IMG/VR virus record: IMGVR_UViG_3300042475_001686
Location: 1-64,000 of that record
DNA: 64,000 nucleotides
Origin: a virus
Strand: one strand, 5' to 3'
How positions within the stretch are numbered: position 1 is the stretch's first letter; each line of letters opens with the position of its first letter. Made by a program: the position numbers and the translations under genes. The notes beneath the pieces were generated by a model. The model had not been told where the DNA came from and made no database searches. It worked only from the letters and a program-made list of their open reading frames with translations. This document shows, in pieces, positions 16,636 to 25,396 of the stretch.

Positions 16636-18009
16636 TTAGAATGTACAGTTACCACATGTAGTAGAGGTACAGTACAGTGAAGGTGGACAGTCATATCCTG
16701 CCCCACCGCCTGCTTGGCTTCCGCATTCTAGTGTACAAGTACTTGTAAATGTTGGTGGGAAGAAAGGACTCTGGAACGTTGGTGGGAAGAATGGTGTAAC
16801 ACTAAACGTTGGTGGGAAGAAAGGACTCTGGAACGTTGGTGGGAAGAATGGCGCCTGGAATGTTGGTGGGAAGAATGGCGCCTGGAATGTTGGTGGGAAG
16901 AATGGCGCCTGGAATGTTGGTGGGAAGAATGGCGCCTGGAAGTTCGGAGGGAAGAATGGATTAACCGTACATGTAGGAGTTCCTGATGCTTGTGTAGGAC
17001 CACAGACCCATCCAATTGGAGGATATCCGTTTGCGTTTTCTTGAGCAGCATATGCATCAGCACAGGACGATGTTGTTGAGAAAGGACCGTTTGGATTGTT
17101 ATTGAAATCACAGTATCCGTAGTAACTTGTTGTAGTCTGTTGGAACGTTGGTGGGAAGAATGGTGACTGGAAAGTTGGTGGGAAGAACGGTGTAAATGTA
17201 GGTGGGAAGAACGGAGGAGTGGTGCAAGATGTTATCGGAGTTGTTGTAACAGAGCCAGTCAATGATGCACTTATTGTGAAACAGAAAGTCTCAGCAGCAT
17301 TAGTTGCCTCTGTTGAGTTTGCAGCAGTAACAGATCCAACAGTATTATCATCGCAGCAGAAGTAGTATGTTGTTGTTCCTGAACTAAAGAATGGTGGGAA
17401 GAATGGAGGGAAGAATGGTGGGAAGAATGGAGTAATGGTGCATTCTGGAGTTCCATTTTGTGCTGTTGGTCCGCAAACCCATCCAATTGGTGGGTATCCA
17501 TTTGCGTTTTCCTGAATAGTATATGCTTCAGCACAGGACAATGTTGTTGAGAAAGGACCAACAGGGTTATTGGCTAAATCACAGTATCCGTAATAATTTA
17601 ATACTTGCTGGAACGTTGGAGGGAAGAACGGTGTAAATGTAGGTGGGAAGAACGGTGACTGGAATGTAGGTGGGAAGAACGGTGACTGGAATGTAGGTGG
17701 GAAGAACGGTGACTGGAATGTAGGTGGGAAGAACGGTGACTGGAATGTAGGTGGGAAGAATGGAGGGGCAACATAAGTATAATAAACAAAGGTTACATCA
17801 GTATCATAATCAACTAATGTGTCTGCTACTGGAACTTGAGAAGCAACCTTATTATCAAGTTGTGAATCTGAAGTAACTATAGAAGAGTCACCAACATTCT
17901 TAAGCCCTGAGTTTGTTATTGTGGTAATTGCTACGTTCTTTAAAAGACCTACAAGTTGCGGGACCTTTACCATTCCCTTTGCTAAAAACGGCCATAATGA
18001 ACTTAGCAT
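16636..18009 (-). CDS. PASTA-domain fibre protein with PFFPPTFQ repeats
   Basis: 457 aa. Residues about 13-80 form a PASTA domain (VKVPQLVGLLKNVA ... SGLKNVG ... SDSQLDNKVASQVPVAD), a peptidoglycan-binding module of actinobacterial kinases and PBPs. Then come blocks of APFFPPTFQ / SPFFPPTFQ repeats separating two Cys-containing domains (YYGYCDxxNNPxGPFSTT ... GWVCGPT) and a third Cys segment (FCCDDNTVG). It ends in the same Cys-rich module as the 363-aa protein (CTLECG, CPPSLYC, CGNCTF). Likely binds the cell wall at the virion tip. Start weakly supported. Confidence 0.85.
   Translation of the reverse strand: MLSSLWPFLAKGMVKVPQLVGLLKNVAITTITNSGLKNVGDSSIVTSDSQLDNKVASQVPVADTLVDYDTDVTFVYYTYVAPPFFPPTFQSPFFPPTFQSPFFPPTFQSPFFPPTFQSPFFPPTFTPFFPPTFQQVLNYYGYCDLANNPVGPFSTTLSCAEAYTIQENANGYPPIGWVCGPTAQNGTPECTITPFFPPFFPPFFPPFFSSGTTTYYFCCDDNTVGSVTAANSTEATNAAETFCFTISASLTGSVTTTPITSCTTPPFFPPTFTPFFPPTFQSPFFPPTFQQTTTSYYGYCDFNNNPNGPFSTTSSCADAYAAQENANGYPPIGWVCGPTQASGTPTCTVNPFFPPNFQAPFFPPTFQAPFFPPTFQAPFFPPTFQAPFFPPTFQSPFFPPTFSVTPFFPPTFQSPFFPPTFTSTCTLECGSQAGGGAGYDCPPSLYCTSTTCGNCTF
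16749..16950 (-). repeat. PFFPPTFQ-coding tandem repeats (first block)
   Basis: Near-identical 27-bp units (GGTGGGAAGAA plus spacer) encode the repeats. Further blocks of the same unit lie at about 17143-17215, 17390-17432 and 17615-17765 in the same gene; one block is recoded as FFPPFFPPFF. Confidence 0.85.
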
Positions 18010-18016
18010 TACGGAC

Positions 18017-18646
18017 CTACGCCATCAAATCGCCAATAAGGACCCAGGTATTCGTATCAGTTTTGATAAGAGTTGCGCCAGAATACCTTGCAGCAATTTT
18101 CTTGTTTGAATTTTTGCTATTAATTGTTACACCAACTGTAGCAGCAAAAGTTACGTTGCCAGTATTTAATCTTATTACATCAAGTCTCTGCCCTATAGCG
18201 AACGGTACAGAAGAATTCAGTGGAACTGTAATTGTTCTATCAGTAGCAGAATCAATTAATAATGTTTGTCCTGCATCTGCAAGGCCTAAAGTATAGTCAT
18301 TAGTCTTTGTAGCAAGATAGGCAGTATCCAACATACCAACCCAAGAAGTTCCATTATAAATTTGAACTTGGTTAATATCTGTTCCACCATCTGTTTGCTC
18401 AATAAAACAAACAGTTCCCTTAACGGGTGATGCAATTACAGCATTTCTTGAACTAGGGTTTTGAAATCTATTTACTCCAGCCTTGGCACGAATAACATCA
18501 TTTACAGTTACTACTGCGCCAAAGTTATGTACTTGAGTCCAAGTGTAAGGAACATTTGTATTAGCAACGCCAGCGATTGCATACCAAGTTTCGGATGCAG
18601 CATCATACATATATGCAACTTTGCTATCTGAACTAATATGTGCCAT
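18017..18646 (-). CDS. tail-fibre protein
   Basis: 209 aa. SKVAYMYDAASETWYAIAG resembles the signature of tail proteins that carry a xxxWxxI hub; the C-terminal ~85 residues (LIDSATDRTITVPLNS ... NTWVLIGDLMA) are homologous to the C-terminus of the 655-aa fibre. Start overlaps the upstream stop region (TAATG). Confidence 0.78.
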   Translation of the reverse strand: MAHISSDSKVAYMYDAASETWYAIAGVANTNVPYTWTQVHNFGAVVTVNDVIRAKAGVNRFQNPSSRNAVIASPVKGTVCFIEQTDGGTDINQVQIYNGTSWVGMLDTAYLATKTNDYTLGLADAGQTLLIDSATDRTITVPLNSSVPFAIGQRLDVIRLNTGNVTFAATVGVTINSKNSNKKIAARYSGATLIKTDTNTWVLIGDLMA

Positions 18647-18861
18647 TAAAATTTCACCGCCCTTAGATCAGACTCTGTTAGTCCTAATGCAACAAGTTTA
18701 GCAATTGCAATTTCTTTTGCTACAGTAGCATCTTTTTCTGATTGAATTAATACAGATGCTTCTTGGGTTACTTTCTTATATGATTCAAATTCTTCATTTG
18801 TCATATTACGCTCAATGCCATTTTCAACAATCTTAGTTGTTATATTAGGTGACTTAGCCAT
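18646..18861 (-). CDS. small coiled-coil structural-module protein
   Basis: 71 aa from the ATG at 18861 (TAATG overlap with the upstream stop, GGAG 9 nt upstream); a start at 18876 is possible but overlaps more. Helical, Lys/Glu-rich (TNEEFESYKKVTQEASVLIQ) ending LTESDLRAVKF. Resembles small chaperone- or tape-associated tail proteins, but I cannot name it. Confidence 0.65.
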   Translation of the reverse strand: MAKSPNITTKIVENGIERNMTNEEFESYKKVTQEASVLIQSEKDATVAKEIAIAKLVALGLTESDLRAVKF

Positions 18862-19874
18862 TATTCGTAACTCCAAACTTGATATGTTCCATTGTCAAAC
18901 TGACCCAATGGAGAAAGTGTTATTTGTATAGAAGATATTGGAGTAGTGTCTCTAAAATATCCGAAGTATTGACCAGAAGAGTTGTCTGCAATTGTAGATA
19001 CTGGCTTAAGAATTGAAGATGTGTTTGCAAGATCAACATATATTGTTATATCATGAGTTGAAGAATCATTAAATGCTGGAGAGTGTAATGCACTCGCAGT
19101 TAAAAGTCCTCCAGTATTTATATAGTTAGGGCCAGTGTTATTATTAAAATTTATAGAAAGCATTGCGCTATCTGTTGCATCATCATGACTCCAGTCATGC
19201 AAAACAACAAATAGTTTTTCTCCATTTAATCCAGATACGCTAATGCTTGATCCAGATAATGTTCCAGATGATTTTTGTACCCATGATTTTTGTTGATTAT
19301 CTTGCCATGAAGGTAGACCAGACGACACTGTTAGTAGTTGTCCCTCTAGCCCAATAGGCAATCTAGAAATTAAATCATTTCCAGTTCCATAAATAATATC
19401 TCCAGATGCATCTATAACGCTTTGAATATTATCAATAATATCCCAAGTTTCTGCAGACTCATTATAAATGTATGCTCTTCTTGGCGAAGCATCTTTATCT
19501 ACCCAAACCATTCCATCAACTAAGTTTTCTGTTGGTGCATCATTTTGATATAAGGCTGTTGCATATGTTGTTATTATTGATCCGCCAGTTGAAGTTGAAT
19601 CCATAGCGATAAAACCATCAGTTGGAGATGATAAATTTTCTATCTCTGTACTGGTTAAATAGTCTGATCCAATTCCTCTTTCATCTACGGTTGTTAAGTC
19701 TTGTCTAATACTTTTTAAATGTTGTGCTATACCGCCACTTACTTGTGCAAGAGTTGCTGGTGGGGTTCCTTCTGCTCCGTATAAAAATAACTTTAGGGCA
19801 GCCTGTATGTCTGCGGTATCGTCATAACCTGGTTGCTTAGTGGTATAAATTCCACCAATATCTTCTGCTGCCAT
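18861..19874 (-). CDS. tail/baseplate-associated structural protein
   Basis: 337 aa. The N-terminal helix region (DIQAALKLFLYGAEGTPPAT ... GIAQHLKSIRQDLTTVDERG) is followed by AYIYNESAETWDIIDNI, a hub motif shared with 18017-18646, and a beta-rich C-terminal half (VQKSSGTLSGSSISVSGLNG ...). Virion role inferred from location and motifs. Confidence 0.7.
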   Translation of the reverse strand: MAAEDIGGIYTTKQPGYDDTADIQAALKLFLYGAEGTPPATLAQVSGGIAQHLKSIRQDLTTVDERGIGSDYLTSTEIENLSSPTDGFIAMDSTSTGGSIITTYATALYQNDAPTENLVDGMVWVDKDASPRRAYIYNESAETWDIIDNIQSVIDASGDIIYGTGNDLISRLPIGLEGQLLTVSSGLPSWQDNQQKSWVQKSSGTLSGSSISVSGLNGEKLFVVLHDWSHDDATDSAMLSINFNNNTGPNYINTGGLLTASALHSPAFNDSSTHDITIYVDLANTSSILKPVSTIADNSSGQYFGYFRDTTPISSIQITLSPLGQFDNGTYQVWSYE

Positions 19875-19892
19875 CCTAAATCACCCCTTAGA

Positions 19893-20471
19893 TTATACCA
19901 CCGAAATGTGAAGGTTGGCCGTCCTGGATCCAGATATGTCTGACCAGTTGGTTCCATCAAATTCCTTGGCATAAAATGTTATTTTTAATCTTTCTGGATC
20001 TACTAAGTTTGCTTCTATCTTTTCTGTTTTAATTGAACTAACTATTGGATATCCTGCTGATGTTGCAAATGTAACTTGTACACTAAAATTAGATGCGTCT
20101 GTTGATCCGATATAGGATGGATCTACAATATCTGAAATTGGAATATAGCAATAGTTTTGAGTTGTAAAATCTATACTTTTATTTGTTACATATGTATTAG
20201 GAATTAATTTAGTTAATGTTTGCCATTGTAATGTTCCAAGTACATCTACGTACTGGTATAACATTAAATATTCATCATCTGTTGTAAGTAAATTTACATA
20301 GAGATCAAAAATATTAGGATCTTGTCCTATATCAACTACATTTGGTTTTCCATTACCTACAAATATTAAACTGCCACGATCTCCTTGCGGACCAAAATCT
20401 ACTTCAACATTTATTGTATCTGGTCCACCTAAAACAACTAAGTCTTCGGTACTTAAAACTACCTCTGCCAT
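19893..20471 (-). CDS. tail-associated beta protein
   Basis: 192 aa. Short collagen-like start (VDFGPQGDRGSLIFVGNG), then a beta-rich domain with LYVNLLTTDDEYLMLYQYV and FTTQNYCYIPISDIVDPSYI. No catalytic motif seen. AGGA lies 6 nt upstream of the ATG. Confidence 0.6.
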   Translation of the reverse strand: MAEVVLSTEDLVVLGGPDTINVEVDFGPQGDRGSLIFVGNGKPNVVDIGQDPNIFDLYVNLLTTDDEYLMLYQYVDVLGTLQWQTLTKLIPNTYVTNKSIDFTTQNYCYIPISDIVDPSYIGSTDASNFSVQVTFATSAGYPIVSSIKTEKIEANLVDPERLKITFYAKEFDGTNWSDISGSRTANLHISVV

Positions 20472-20473
20472 CT

Positions 20474-20908
20474 TTATCCTATGTTATCAGGAACTACTAC
20501 CTGACCCGTTACTGTTATGTTTCCAGTCATTAGTGTTATAACTGTTTTGTAGTCTGCACCGCCAGCGTGTCTACTTATTTGTACATCATATACATATGTT
20601 TTTGTTGGATCTAAATACTGTGCATCATCTGGTCTTATTGCACATGTAACATATGTTCTATCGTCAGAAATTTTTGCATAACATTCATGATATCCAGCAG
20701 GGTCTGGTGTTGTTGGACCGCCTGAAGCACGTTCTTCTGCAAAAGCAAAAACAGCACTATCAAAATCTACAGTTGCTGGATTGTTATCATCATCGTATAC
20801 GAATGGAGATAAAGAGTACGCATCTCCATTTGCTGTTTTTGGATATACACGAAACTCATAAGTGTCACCTATGTAGTAGTTTATATTATAAGTTCCTGGA
20901 AATGCCAT
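20474..20908 (-). CDS. beta-sandwich structural protein (LtfC-like)
   Basis: 144 aa. GTYNINYYIGDTYEFRVYPK and a late YVYDVQISRHAGGADYKTVI...GNITVTGQVV give the same layout as 14736-15125 and 22926-23324: short N-terminal arm, paired beta sheets, terminal xxGxIxVxxD strand. GGAGGG precedes the ATG. Confidence 0.65.
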   Translation of the reverse strand: MAFPGTYNINYYIGDTYEFRVYPKTANGDAYSLSPFVYDDDNNPATVDFDSAVFAFAEERASGGPTTPDPAGYHECYAKISDDRTYVTCAIRPDDAQYLDPTKTYVYDVQISRHAGGADYKTVITLMTGNITVTGQVVVPDNIG

Positions 20909-20924
20909 GATCCCTCCGTGTTAA

Positions 20925-21647
20925 TTATATCACAGATACATATATAGAATTCATTATTACTGAGGAGTCGTAATCGGTTCTGATTTGAGGTACTGCCCCA
21001 GAACTCCACATGGAGTTATTTTCTATAAAGAAATGTTGTGTTACGTACATATTGTAGACATATTGGTATTTTAAAGATGCTACAAACTGTGAAATTTCGG
21101 TGGTAGATTTAGGGAAAAATGTTCTCATCCAAACCTCTGTATTATTAGAGTTAGTAGTTAACTCAAAGTTATAAGTGACAATTACTTGCGATCCTATTTT
21201 TAGGCCGTGTAGATTAAGCATTCTTTGTTCTGCATTCCATAGGCTTGTGCATCCTTCTGGCAGATATTTCTCGTTTGTATTACTGCCCTTCGAATCTACC
21301 CAAACATTTACCCAGCCATCTTCTCCACGATCAATGCCAAGGCTTACTGGTTTTCTGTTATCGTTAAAATATGCTGCCCATCCTGCTTGTTGTCCAGACG
21401 AAGATAAGGAACTTAGACCGTCTTTACCAGGTGTGCCTCTTTCGCCTTTGGGGCCTGGTGTGCCGTCTTTTCCAGCAGGTCCTTGAGGTCCAGGTAGGCC
21501 CTGTGGTCCTTGAGGCCCCTGTGGCCCAGGAACGGGTACATAGTTGATTAATACATCTGCATTTGTTGTTTGTGTTTGAACTACTTGTGCAGCATAACTA
21601 GATTTTTTGCTGCTATTTGGAAAGTCCATGGATTTAGAAACTGGCAT
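20925..21647 (-). CDS. collagen-like fibre protein
   Basis: 240 aa. Residues about 34-74 are Gly-X-Y triplets ([20 protein letters not shown], then [17 protein letters not shown]), a likely triple helix. The C-terminal ~150 residues form a globular head ([47 protein letters not shown]). GATAAT is 6 nt from the ATG. The prolines in the triplets are potential substrates for the oxygenases encoded in this window. Confidence 0.85.
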   Translation of the reverse strand: MPVSKSMDFPNSSKKSSYAAQVVQTQTTNADVLINYVPVPGPQGPQGPQGLPGPQGPAGKDGTPGPKGERGTPGKDGLSSLSSSGQQAGWAAYFNDNRKPVSLGIDRGEDGWVNVWVDSKGSNTNEKYLPEGCTSLWNAEQRMLNLHGLKIGSQVIVTYNFELTTNSNNTEVWMRTFFPKSTTEISQFVASLKYQYVYNMYVTQHFFIENNSMWSSGAVPQIRTDYDSSVIMNSIYVSVI

Positions 21648-21659
21648 GGAGTTATTATC
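21648..21659 (-). promoter_or_regulatory. leaderless -10 (GATAAT-N6-ATG)
   Basis: GATAAT at 21654-21659 on the minus strand, six bases from the ATG at 21647; an internal operon promoter. Confidence 0.5.
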
Positions 21660-21664
21660 CCATA

Positions 21665-22375
21665 TTATTCACAAATATAAGAAAAAGACATATGGAATCT
21701 ATCAGTAGTTTCTAAAATAAATGGGGAGTTATGGTCAAATGGTTGATCTTGTGCAGAACTACCAATGTTCCAAACTGTCATTGTTGAACTTGCTGGAGAC
21801 AAATGCCCCTTAAGACTGTAATGATCAATACCCTGGTTTGTTATATTATGAATTGATCCGCCATAGACATCTGTATGATATTTAGATGGTAGTGGTATAG
21901 TAAGAGAATATTGTCCAGTTCCAAAATTAGTAACTGTTGAAAATAAAACATCTATTTGAACTATCACAAGATTACCAATTTTAATATATGATCCAGTAGC
22001 AGGAGTATTGGTATATGCTAATCCTGTACCGCTCCAAACTGGATTGTAAGAATTAATTGTTGTTGTTCCAGTGTCTAAGTTTGCATCTTGACCGTCTGCA
22101 CCGTCTTGACCTGGTTCTGCAATTGTTGTCCAATAAGATGTTCCTGGTGGATATCCTGGATTTGGTTCTCCGACTCTGTAATAAGTTCCTCCAGCGTATG
22201 TAACTACATCGCCAATATTATAATCTGCTCCGTTATTATATTCACCAACAAAATTCCATAATGCGTCTGCACCATTAGCGCCTGCAGGACCTGGTTCTCC
22301 TTGTGGTCCTGGATCTCCTTGTGGTCCAGTTCCTCCAGAACCCCCACCAATACCAGGGTGTGTAAACCGTGCCAT
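21665..22375 (-). CDS. collagen-like protein with carbohydrate-binding-type domain
   Basis: 236 aa. Gly-X-Y segment [20 protein letters not shown], then a CBM5/12-like fold ([37 protein letters not shown]), a second short Gly-X-Y stretch and a beta-rich C-terminal head. The CBM-like part suggests glycan adhesion. Start overlaps the upstream stop (TAATG). Confidence 0.8.
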   Translation of the reverse strand: MARFTHPGIGGGSGGTGPQGDPGPQGEPGPAGANGADALWNFVGEYNNGADYNIGDVVTYAGGTYYRVGEPNPGYPPGTSYWTTIAEPGQDGADGQDANLDTGTTTINSYNPVWSGTGLAYTNTPATGSYIKIGNLVIVQIDVLFSTVTNFGTGQYSLTIPLPSKYHTDVYGGSIHNITNQGIDHYSLKGHLSPASSTMTVWNIGSSAQDQPFDHNSPFILETTDRFHMSFSYICE

Positions 22376-22656
22376 TAGTTTTGGCTCTCCAAACCAGTCT
22401 GCATTACTGCCAAGTTCATTGTTGTTGAGCCAATTGCATATAATGCATCGGCGCTTGGAAGTTCAAAAGATATTGAGTGGTTTGGCATAATTCTAAAACC
22501 ATAATCGGTTGAAGAAACTGTGTCATTTCCACCAATATAGATATATCCAGTGTCATTAATATTTTGAAGCGTTATGTCCATACCACCATGCTTACCATTT
22601 GGAGTAAGTCTTACTGGTGTCGAGTTTGTTAGTGCTACGATTGAGTGTTGTGCCAT
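22375..22656 (-). CDS. small beta-barrel structural protein
   Basis: 93 aa: VALTNSTPVRLTPNGKHGGM, DITLQNINDTGYIYIGG, SISFELPSADALYAIGS. The pattern resembles small phage head-tail or fibre-connector barrels. AAAGGAG upstream. Confidence 0.6.
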   Translation of the reverse strand: MAQHSIVALTNSTPVRLTPNGKHGGMDITLQNINDTGYIYIGGNDTVSSTDYGFRIMPNHSISFELPSADALYAIGSTTMNLAVMQTGLESQN

Positions 22657-22668
22657 TGTTTTCTCCTT

Positions 22669-22926
22669 TTACCAGATAGAACTTTCCCAAGGAATTCTTT
22701 TCCAAATGTGAACATTTCCATCTTCGTAATCTTCTATGCAAAAATAAAGATGATCTGATGAGTAAGCAATATATCCAGCCTTATCTCCGATCTTGCCTAA
22801 TGATGATGAAGGCATATCTGTTAAAACAAAATATGTATCTCCTGCTGGACCTTGTGGACCCGTTAATCCAGGATCTCCTTTGTCGCCCTTTGCACCTGGC
22901 ATAGGGACAATCTTAATAACTGCCAT
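22669..22926 (-). CDS. short collagen-like protein
   Basis: 85 aa. GAKGDKGDPGLTGPQGPAGD near the N-terminus, then a small globular end with ADHLYFCIEDYEDGNVHIWK-type sequence (W/Y-rich). GGAGG 8 nt upstream; start overlaps the upstream stop. Confidence 0.75.
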   Translation of the reverse strand: MAVIKIVPMPGAKGDKGDPGLTGPQGPAGDTYFVLTDMPSSSLGKIGDKAGYIAYSSDHLYFCIEDYEDGNVHIWKRIPWESSIW

Positions 22927-23324
22927 TATAAAGTACCTCCTGGTGTTACGTCACCTATAACATAAATTGTTCCAACAACTGGTGTCCAAATAATATCTTC
23001 AATTTCTTCTGGAATAATTACCTGTACATCAAAAGGCAATTCTGCGACGGTAGCCTTATAGCCACTTCCCCAGTTTTTAGTAACTGAAGCATAAGCAGTA
23101 ATATCTACAAATCCTTCGCCTGGTTCGCAATCTAAAGCATCTAATACATTGCCAGATTGATCATACGCTGTGCAACGATAAATCCATCCTTCTGTATTAT
23201 AAGATGAAGCCTCATCATCTTCTTTAAATTCTACTCTTAATGTTGCTGTATCTCCACGAATAACTCTCCATTGAATGGTTGCTGGATCAGCACCAAAAAT
23301 TTCGGGAGCACAGAGATTAGCCAT
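22926..23324 (-). CDS. beta-sandwich tail protein (LtfC-like)
   Basis: 132 aa. FGADPATIQWRVIRGDTATL and the terminal WTPVVGTIYVIGDV match 14736-15125 (EIRWTVVRGDSAAF ... WTVAKGSMVILEDV), so the fibre module contains duplicated adaptor proteins. First gene of the minus-strand module; TATAAT (23333-23338) is 8 nt from the ATG. Confidence 0.68.
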   Translation of the reverse strand: MANLCAPEIFGADPATIQWRVIRGDTATLRVEFKEDDEASSYNTEGWIYRCTAYDQSGNVLDALDCEPGEGFVDITAYASVTKNWGSGYKATVAELPFDVQVIIPEEIEDIIWTPVVGTIYVIGDVTPGGTL

Positions 23325-23441
23325 AATACAAGATTATACCATGAAATATGGACTTACCCCAGGATCGGTGGGTATGAGAGACAGATCAAGGGGTAAGCAA
23401 TTAAAGTATATCATAGTGGTACAAAACGGACATAATCAGTA

Positions 23442-23453
23442 TATAATACACTT
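23442..23453 (+). promoter_or_regulatory. leaderless -10 (TATAAT-N6-ATG)
   Basis: TATAAT at 23442-23447, six bases before the ATG at 23454; no Shine-Dalgarno sequence. Confidence 0.7.
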
Positions 23454-24155
23454 ATGATTCCAAAAATAATTTGGCAAACTCACAACTATGAATATGAGAA
23501 TATTCCAGAACATTTAAAAAAGTGCATGCTTAGTTGGAAAATGGCAAACCCAGACTGGGATCACAGGTATGTGGATCATAATGAAAGGGAAACTTTCATA
23601 AAAGAAAAATACCCAGAACTACAAGATATATATAGAAGAAAAAAGAATATGTTTCAGGCTGACATATGGAGAATTGCAGTAGTTCATGAGTTTGGCGGGG
23701 TATACGTAGATATGGACTCTTGGTGTAAAAAACCACTAAGTTATATGATGCAAGATGAAAACTATAACTTTCTTATTACTGAGCCATACGATAACAACCC
23801 TGGTGATAGTCTTCACATAAATAATGCAATGTTTGCGGCACCGAAAGGATCTGAGTCTTTAAAAAATATGATAGATGAAATTGTAAGTCAATATAAAAAT
23901 TTTGATTTACAACGCAAGCATATTTCTGAACAAATACATATGAATAGTATCGACATACATACCATATTTGTTAACGAGGCAATGAAGAATTACAAACCAT
24001 TTTTTAGTGCTGGCAATCATGGTAAAAGTTATAAAACTGGAATGTCAGATTTTGAAGTAGAAAAAATAGACTATTACGGCAATGTAATGAGTTATAGAGA
24101 TTACCTTAAAAAAATACTTAATTTAGATGATGAAAGCATTAATTCTCTAATGTAA
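23454..24155 (+). CDS. GT32-type glycosyltransferase (DXD), copy 1
   Basis: 233 aa. PKIIWQTHNYEYENIP, SWKMANPDWDHRYVD and GGVYVDMDSWCKKPL match the sugar-transferase family with a DXD motif (D86-M-D88 binds the nucleotide-sugar metal). Likely transfers a sugar to a surface or virion glycan. A paralog lies at 46183-46842. Leaderless promoter. Acceptor unknown. Confidence 0.88.
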   Translation: MIPKIIWQTHNYEYENIPEHLKKCMLSWKMANPDWDHRYVDHNERETFIKEKYPELQDIYRRKKNMFQADIWRIAVVHEFGGVYVDMDSWCKKPLSYMMQDENYNFLITEPYDNNPGDSLHINNAMFAAPKGSESLKNMIDEIVSQYKNFDLQRKHISEQIHMNSIDIHTIFVNEAMKNYKPFFSAGNHGKSYKTGMSDFEVEKIDYYGNVMSYRDYLKKILNLDDESINSLM

Positions 24156-24256
24156 ACATCAAAAAAGTTTTTATGGTATAGTGGTTATCGGGTTTGTAGG
24201 GGCTTTGCACTAGAGATGCAGTCTTTCTTCCACCATTAGATGTAATAAAAAATCTA

Positions 24257-24271
24257 TGGGGGGAGGGGGGG
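24257..24271 (+). repeat. G-tract (GGGGGGAGGGGGGG)
   Basis: Long guanine run in a short intergenic region between the glycosyltransferase gene and the convergent holin-like gene. Potential quadruplex or slippage site; no gene covers it. The stretch 24160-24240 just upstream holds a tRNA-like half without a T-arm. Confidence 0.7.
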
Positions 24272-24307
24272 CTTTCCCTAAGAGATACTATTTATATATA
24301 ATATATA

Positions 24308-24595
24308 TTACTTTTTATTGTTTGCTACAAAATCTAAAAGAATCTCATACATATGATCGAGTTTTTTTTGCATATTGCTTTGCTCGAGTTCTTCTTTTAA
24401 CATATGATCTTTAAGATGAGTCACGTCTCTTTCTAGTCTATTAACGGCATCTTTTAAACTTGATCCGCCATTAGGTTTGAACTCTGCTCTTATCTCATCA
24501 AAATAATGTTTTGTCAACCACTTGATTCCACCAGCAACTAGTGCTACAATTGATAGAACTGTAAGAATTAATCCTGACCATTCTTGTACTGACAT
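24308..24595 (-). CDS. holin-like membrane protein
   Basis: 95 aa. One transmembrane helix near residues 6-26 (GLILTVLSIVALVAGGIKWL), then a coiled coil (LKDAVNRLERDVTHLKDHML). This N-in single-helix plus coiled-coil plan is common in actinophage lysis cassettes, so a holin or accessory lysis protein is possible. TATAAT lies 9 nt upstream. Confidence 0.6.
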   Translation of the reverse strand: MSVQEWSGLILTVLSIVALVAGGIKWLTKHYFDEIRAEFKPNGGSSLKDAVNRLERDVTHLKDHMLKEELEQSNMQKKLDHMYEILLDFVANNKK

Positions 24596-24628
24596 GATGG
24601 GAAAATTATAACACGGAGTTTTAATAAA

Positions 24629-25396
24629 ATGAAAACTGAAATACTAAAGACGATAGAGCATTCTACAAATTTAATAATTTCGCCAGATATGGATGGTTTC
24701 ATTTCGGCGCAGTTACTAAATAGATATAACGGCTCTAAAGTAGTTGGCACGTATGACAAGAACATATTATGTTTGGCAAGCGGGATTAGTCCTAGAGATT
24801 GTTTGTTCGTCGATTGTGACATGAATCACCCAGACTATGTTTCGGTTGGCAATCACATGCGCTTATTAAATGATAATATGTCGGCGAAAAGTTTTAACCC
24901 AAATGTTCACTTTGGCATTACAAAATACAGCGACAAGTTTCCATTCGCAACCGCATTTTTAATTGCGTTCGCAACAGAGATCGAAACATCGGCAGCAGAA
25001 ATAATACGCATGGCCTACGCTGACTCCACACTACGCAATATGGAATCTTACAGCGATAACATGCGAACATGGTCTGATAGGATGAAATGTCCTGCAGTAG
25101 AATATGTGATCCAAAACACAGATATTGCCAAAGGTGTGGATGAGGAATTTCGGACGGTATATCCAATACAATCCTTTACATCCAAGCGGTATGGCAAAGA
25201 GCGGTATATGCAAACCATTAATGAGGCATTTGTCCAAGAGAAGGTTTCACATGAAACATTGACACATGGTTTGAAGTATATGTCGGATAAAGTTGGTTTG
25301 ACGACCATGAAGAAATATATGTGTGATATTTTCTCATATGCCGAAGTGTTTGGTGGAGAGTATTCTGTTACTTATTATGACAAGATGGATTGGTAG
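24629..25396 (+). CDS. hypothetical protein, possibly DHH-like
   Basis: 255 aa. LIISPDMDGFISAQLLNRY near the N-terminus recalls the DxDG motif of DHH phosphoesterases, and LFVDCDMNHPDY recalls their second (DHH) motif, but the canonical His pair is not present, so the enzyme may be degenerate or the likeness accidental. CGGAG before the start. Convergent with the next gene. Confidence 0.5.
   Translation: MKTEILKTIEHSTNLIISPDMDGFISAQLLNRYNGSKVVGTYDKNILCLASGISPRDCLFVDCDMNHPDYVSVGNHMRLLNDNMSAKSFNPNVHFGITKYSDKFPFATAFLIAFATEIETSAAEIIRMAYADSTLRNMESYSDNMRTWSDRMKCPAVEYVIQNTDIAKGVDEEFRTVYPIQSFTSKRYGKERYMQTINEAFVQEKVSHETLTHGLKYMSDKVGLTTMKKYMCDIFSYAEVFGGEYSVTYYDKMDW

Noticed and set aside
16749-17765. 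CRISPR-like repeat array
   Set aside because: Repeats are short, coding and contiguous or separated by in-frame coding spacers; the reading frame is conserved, so it is a protein repeat.
24160-24240. Possible tRNA gene
   Set aside because: D-arm-like and anticodon-like segments and a short acceptor-like ATGGT/ACCAT match, but no T-arm (GGTTCRA) and no proper 7-bp acceptor stem.
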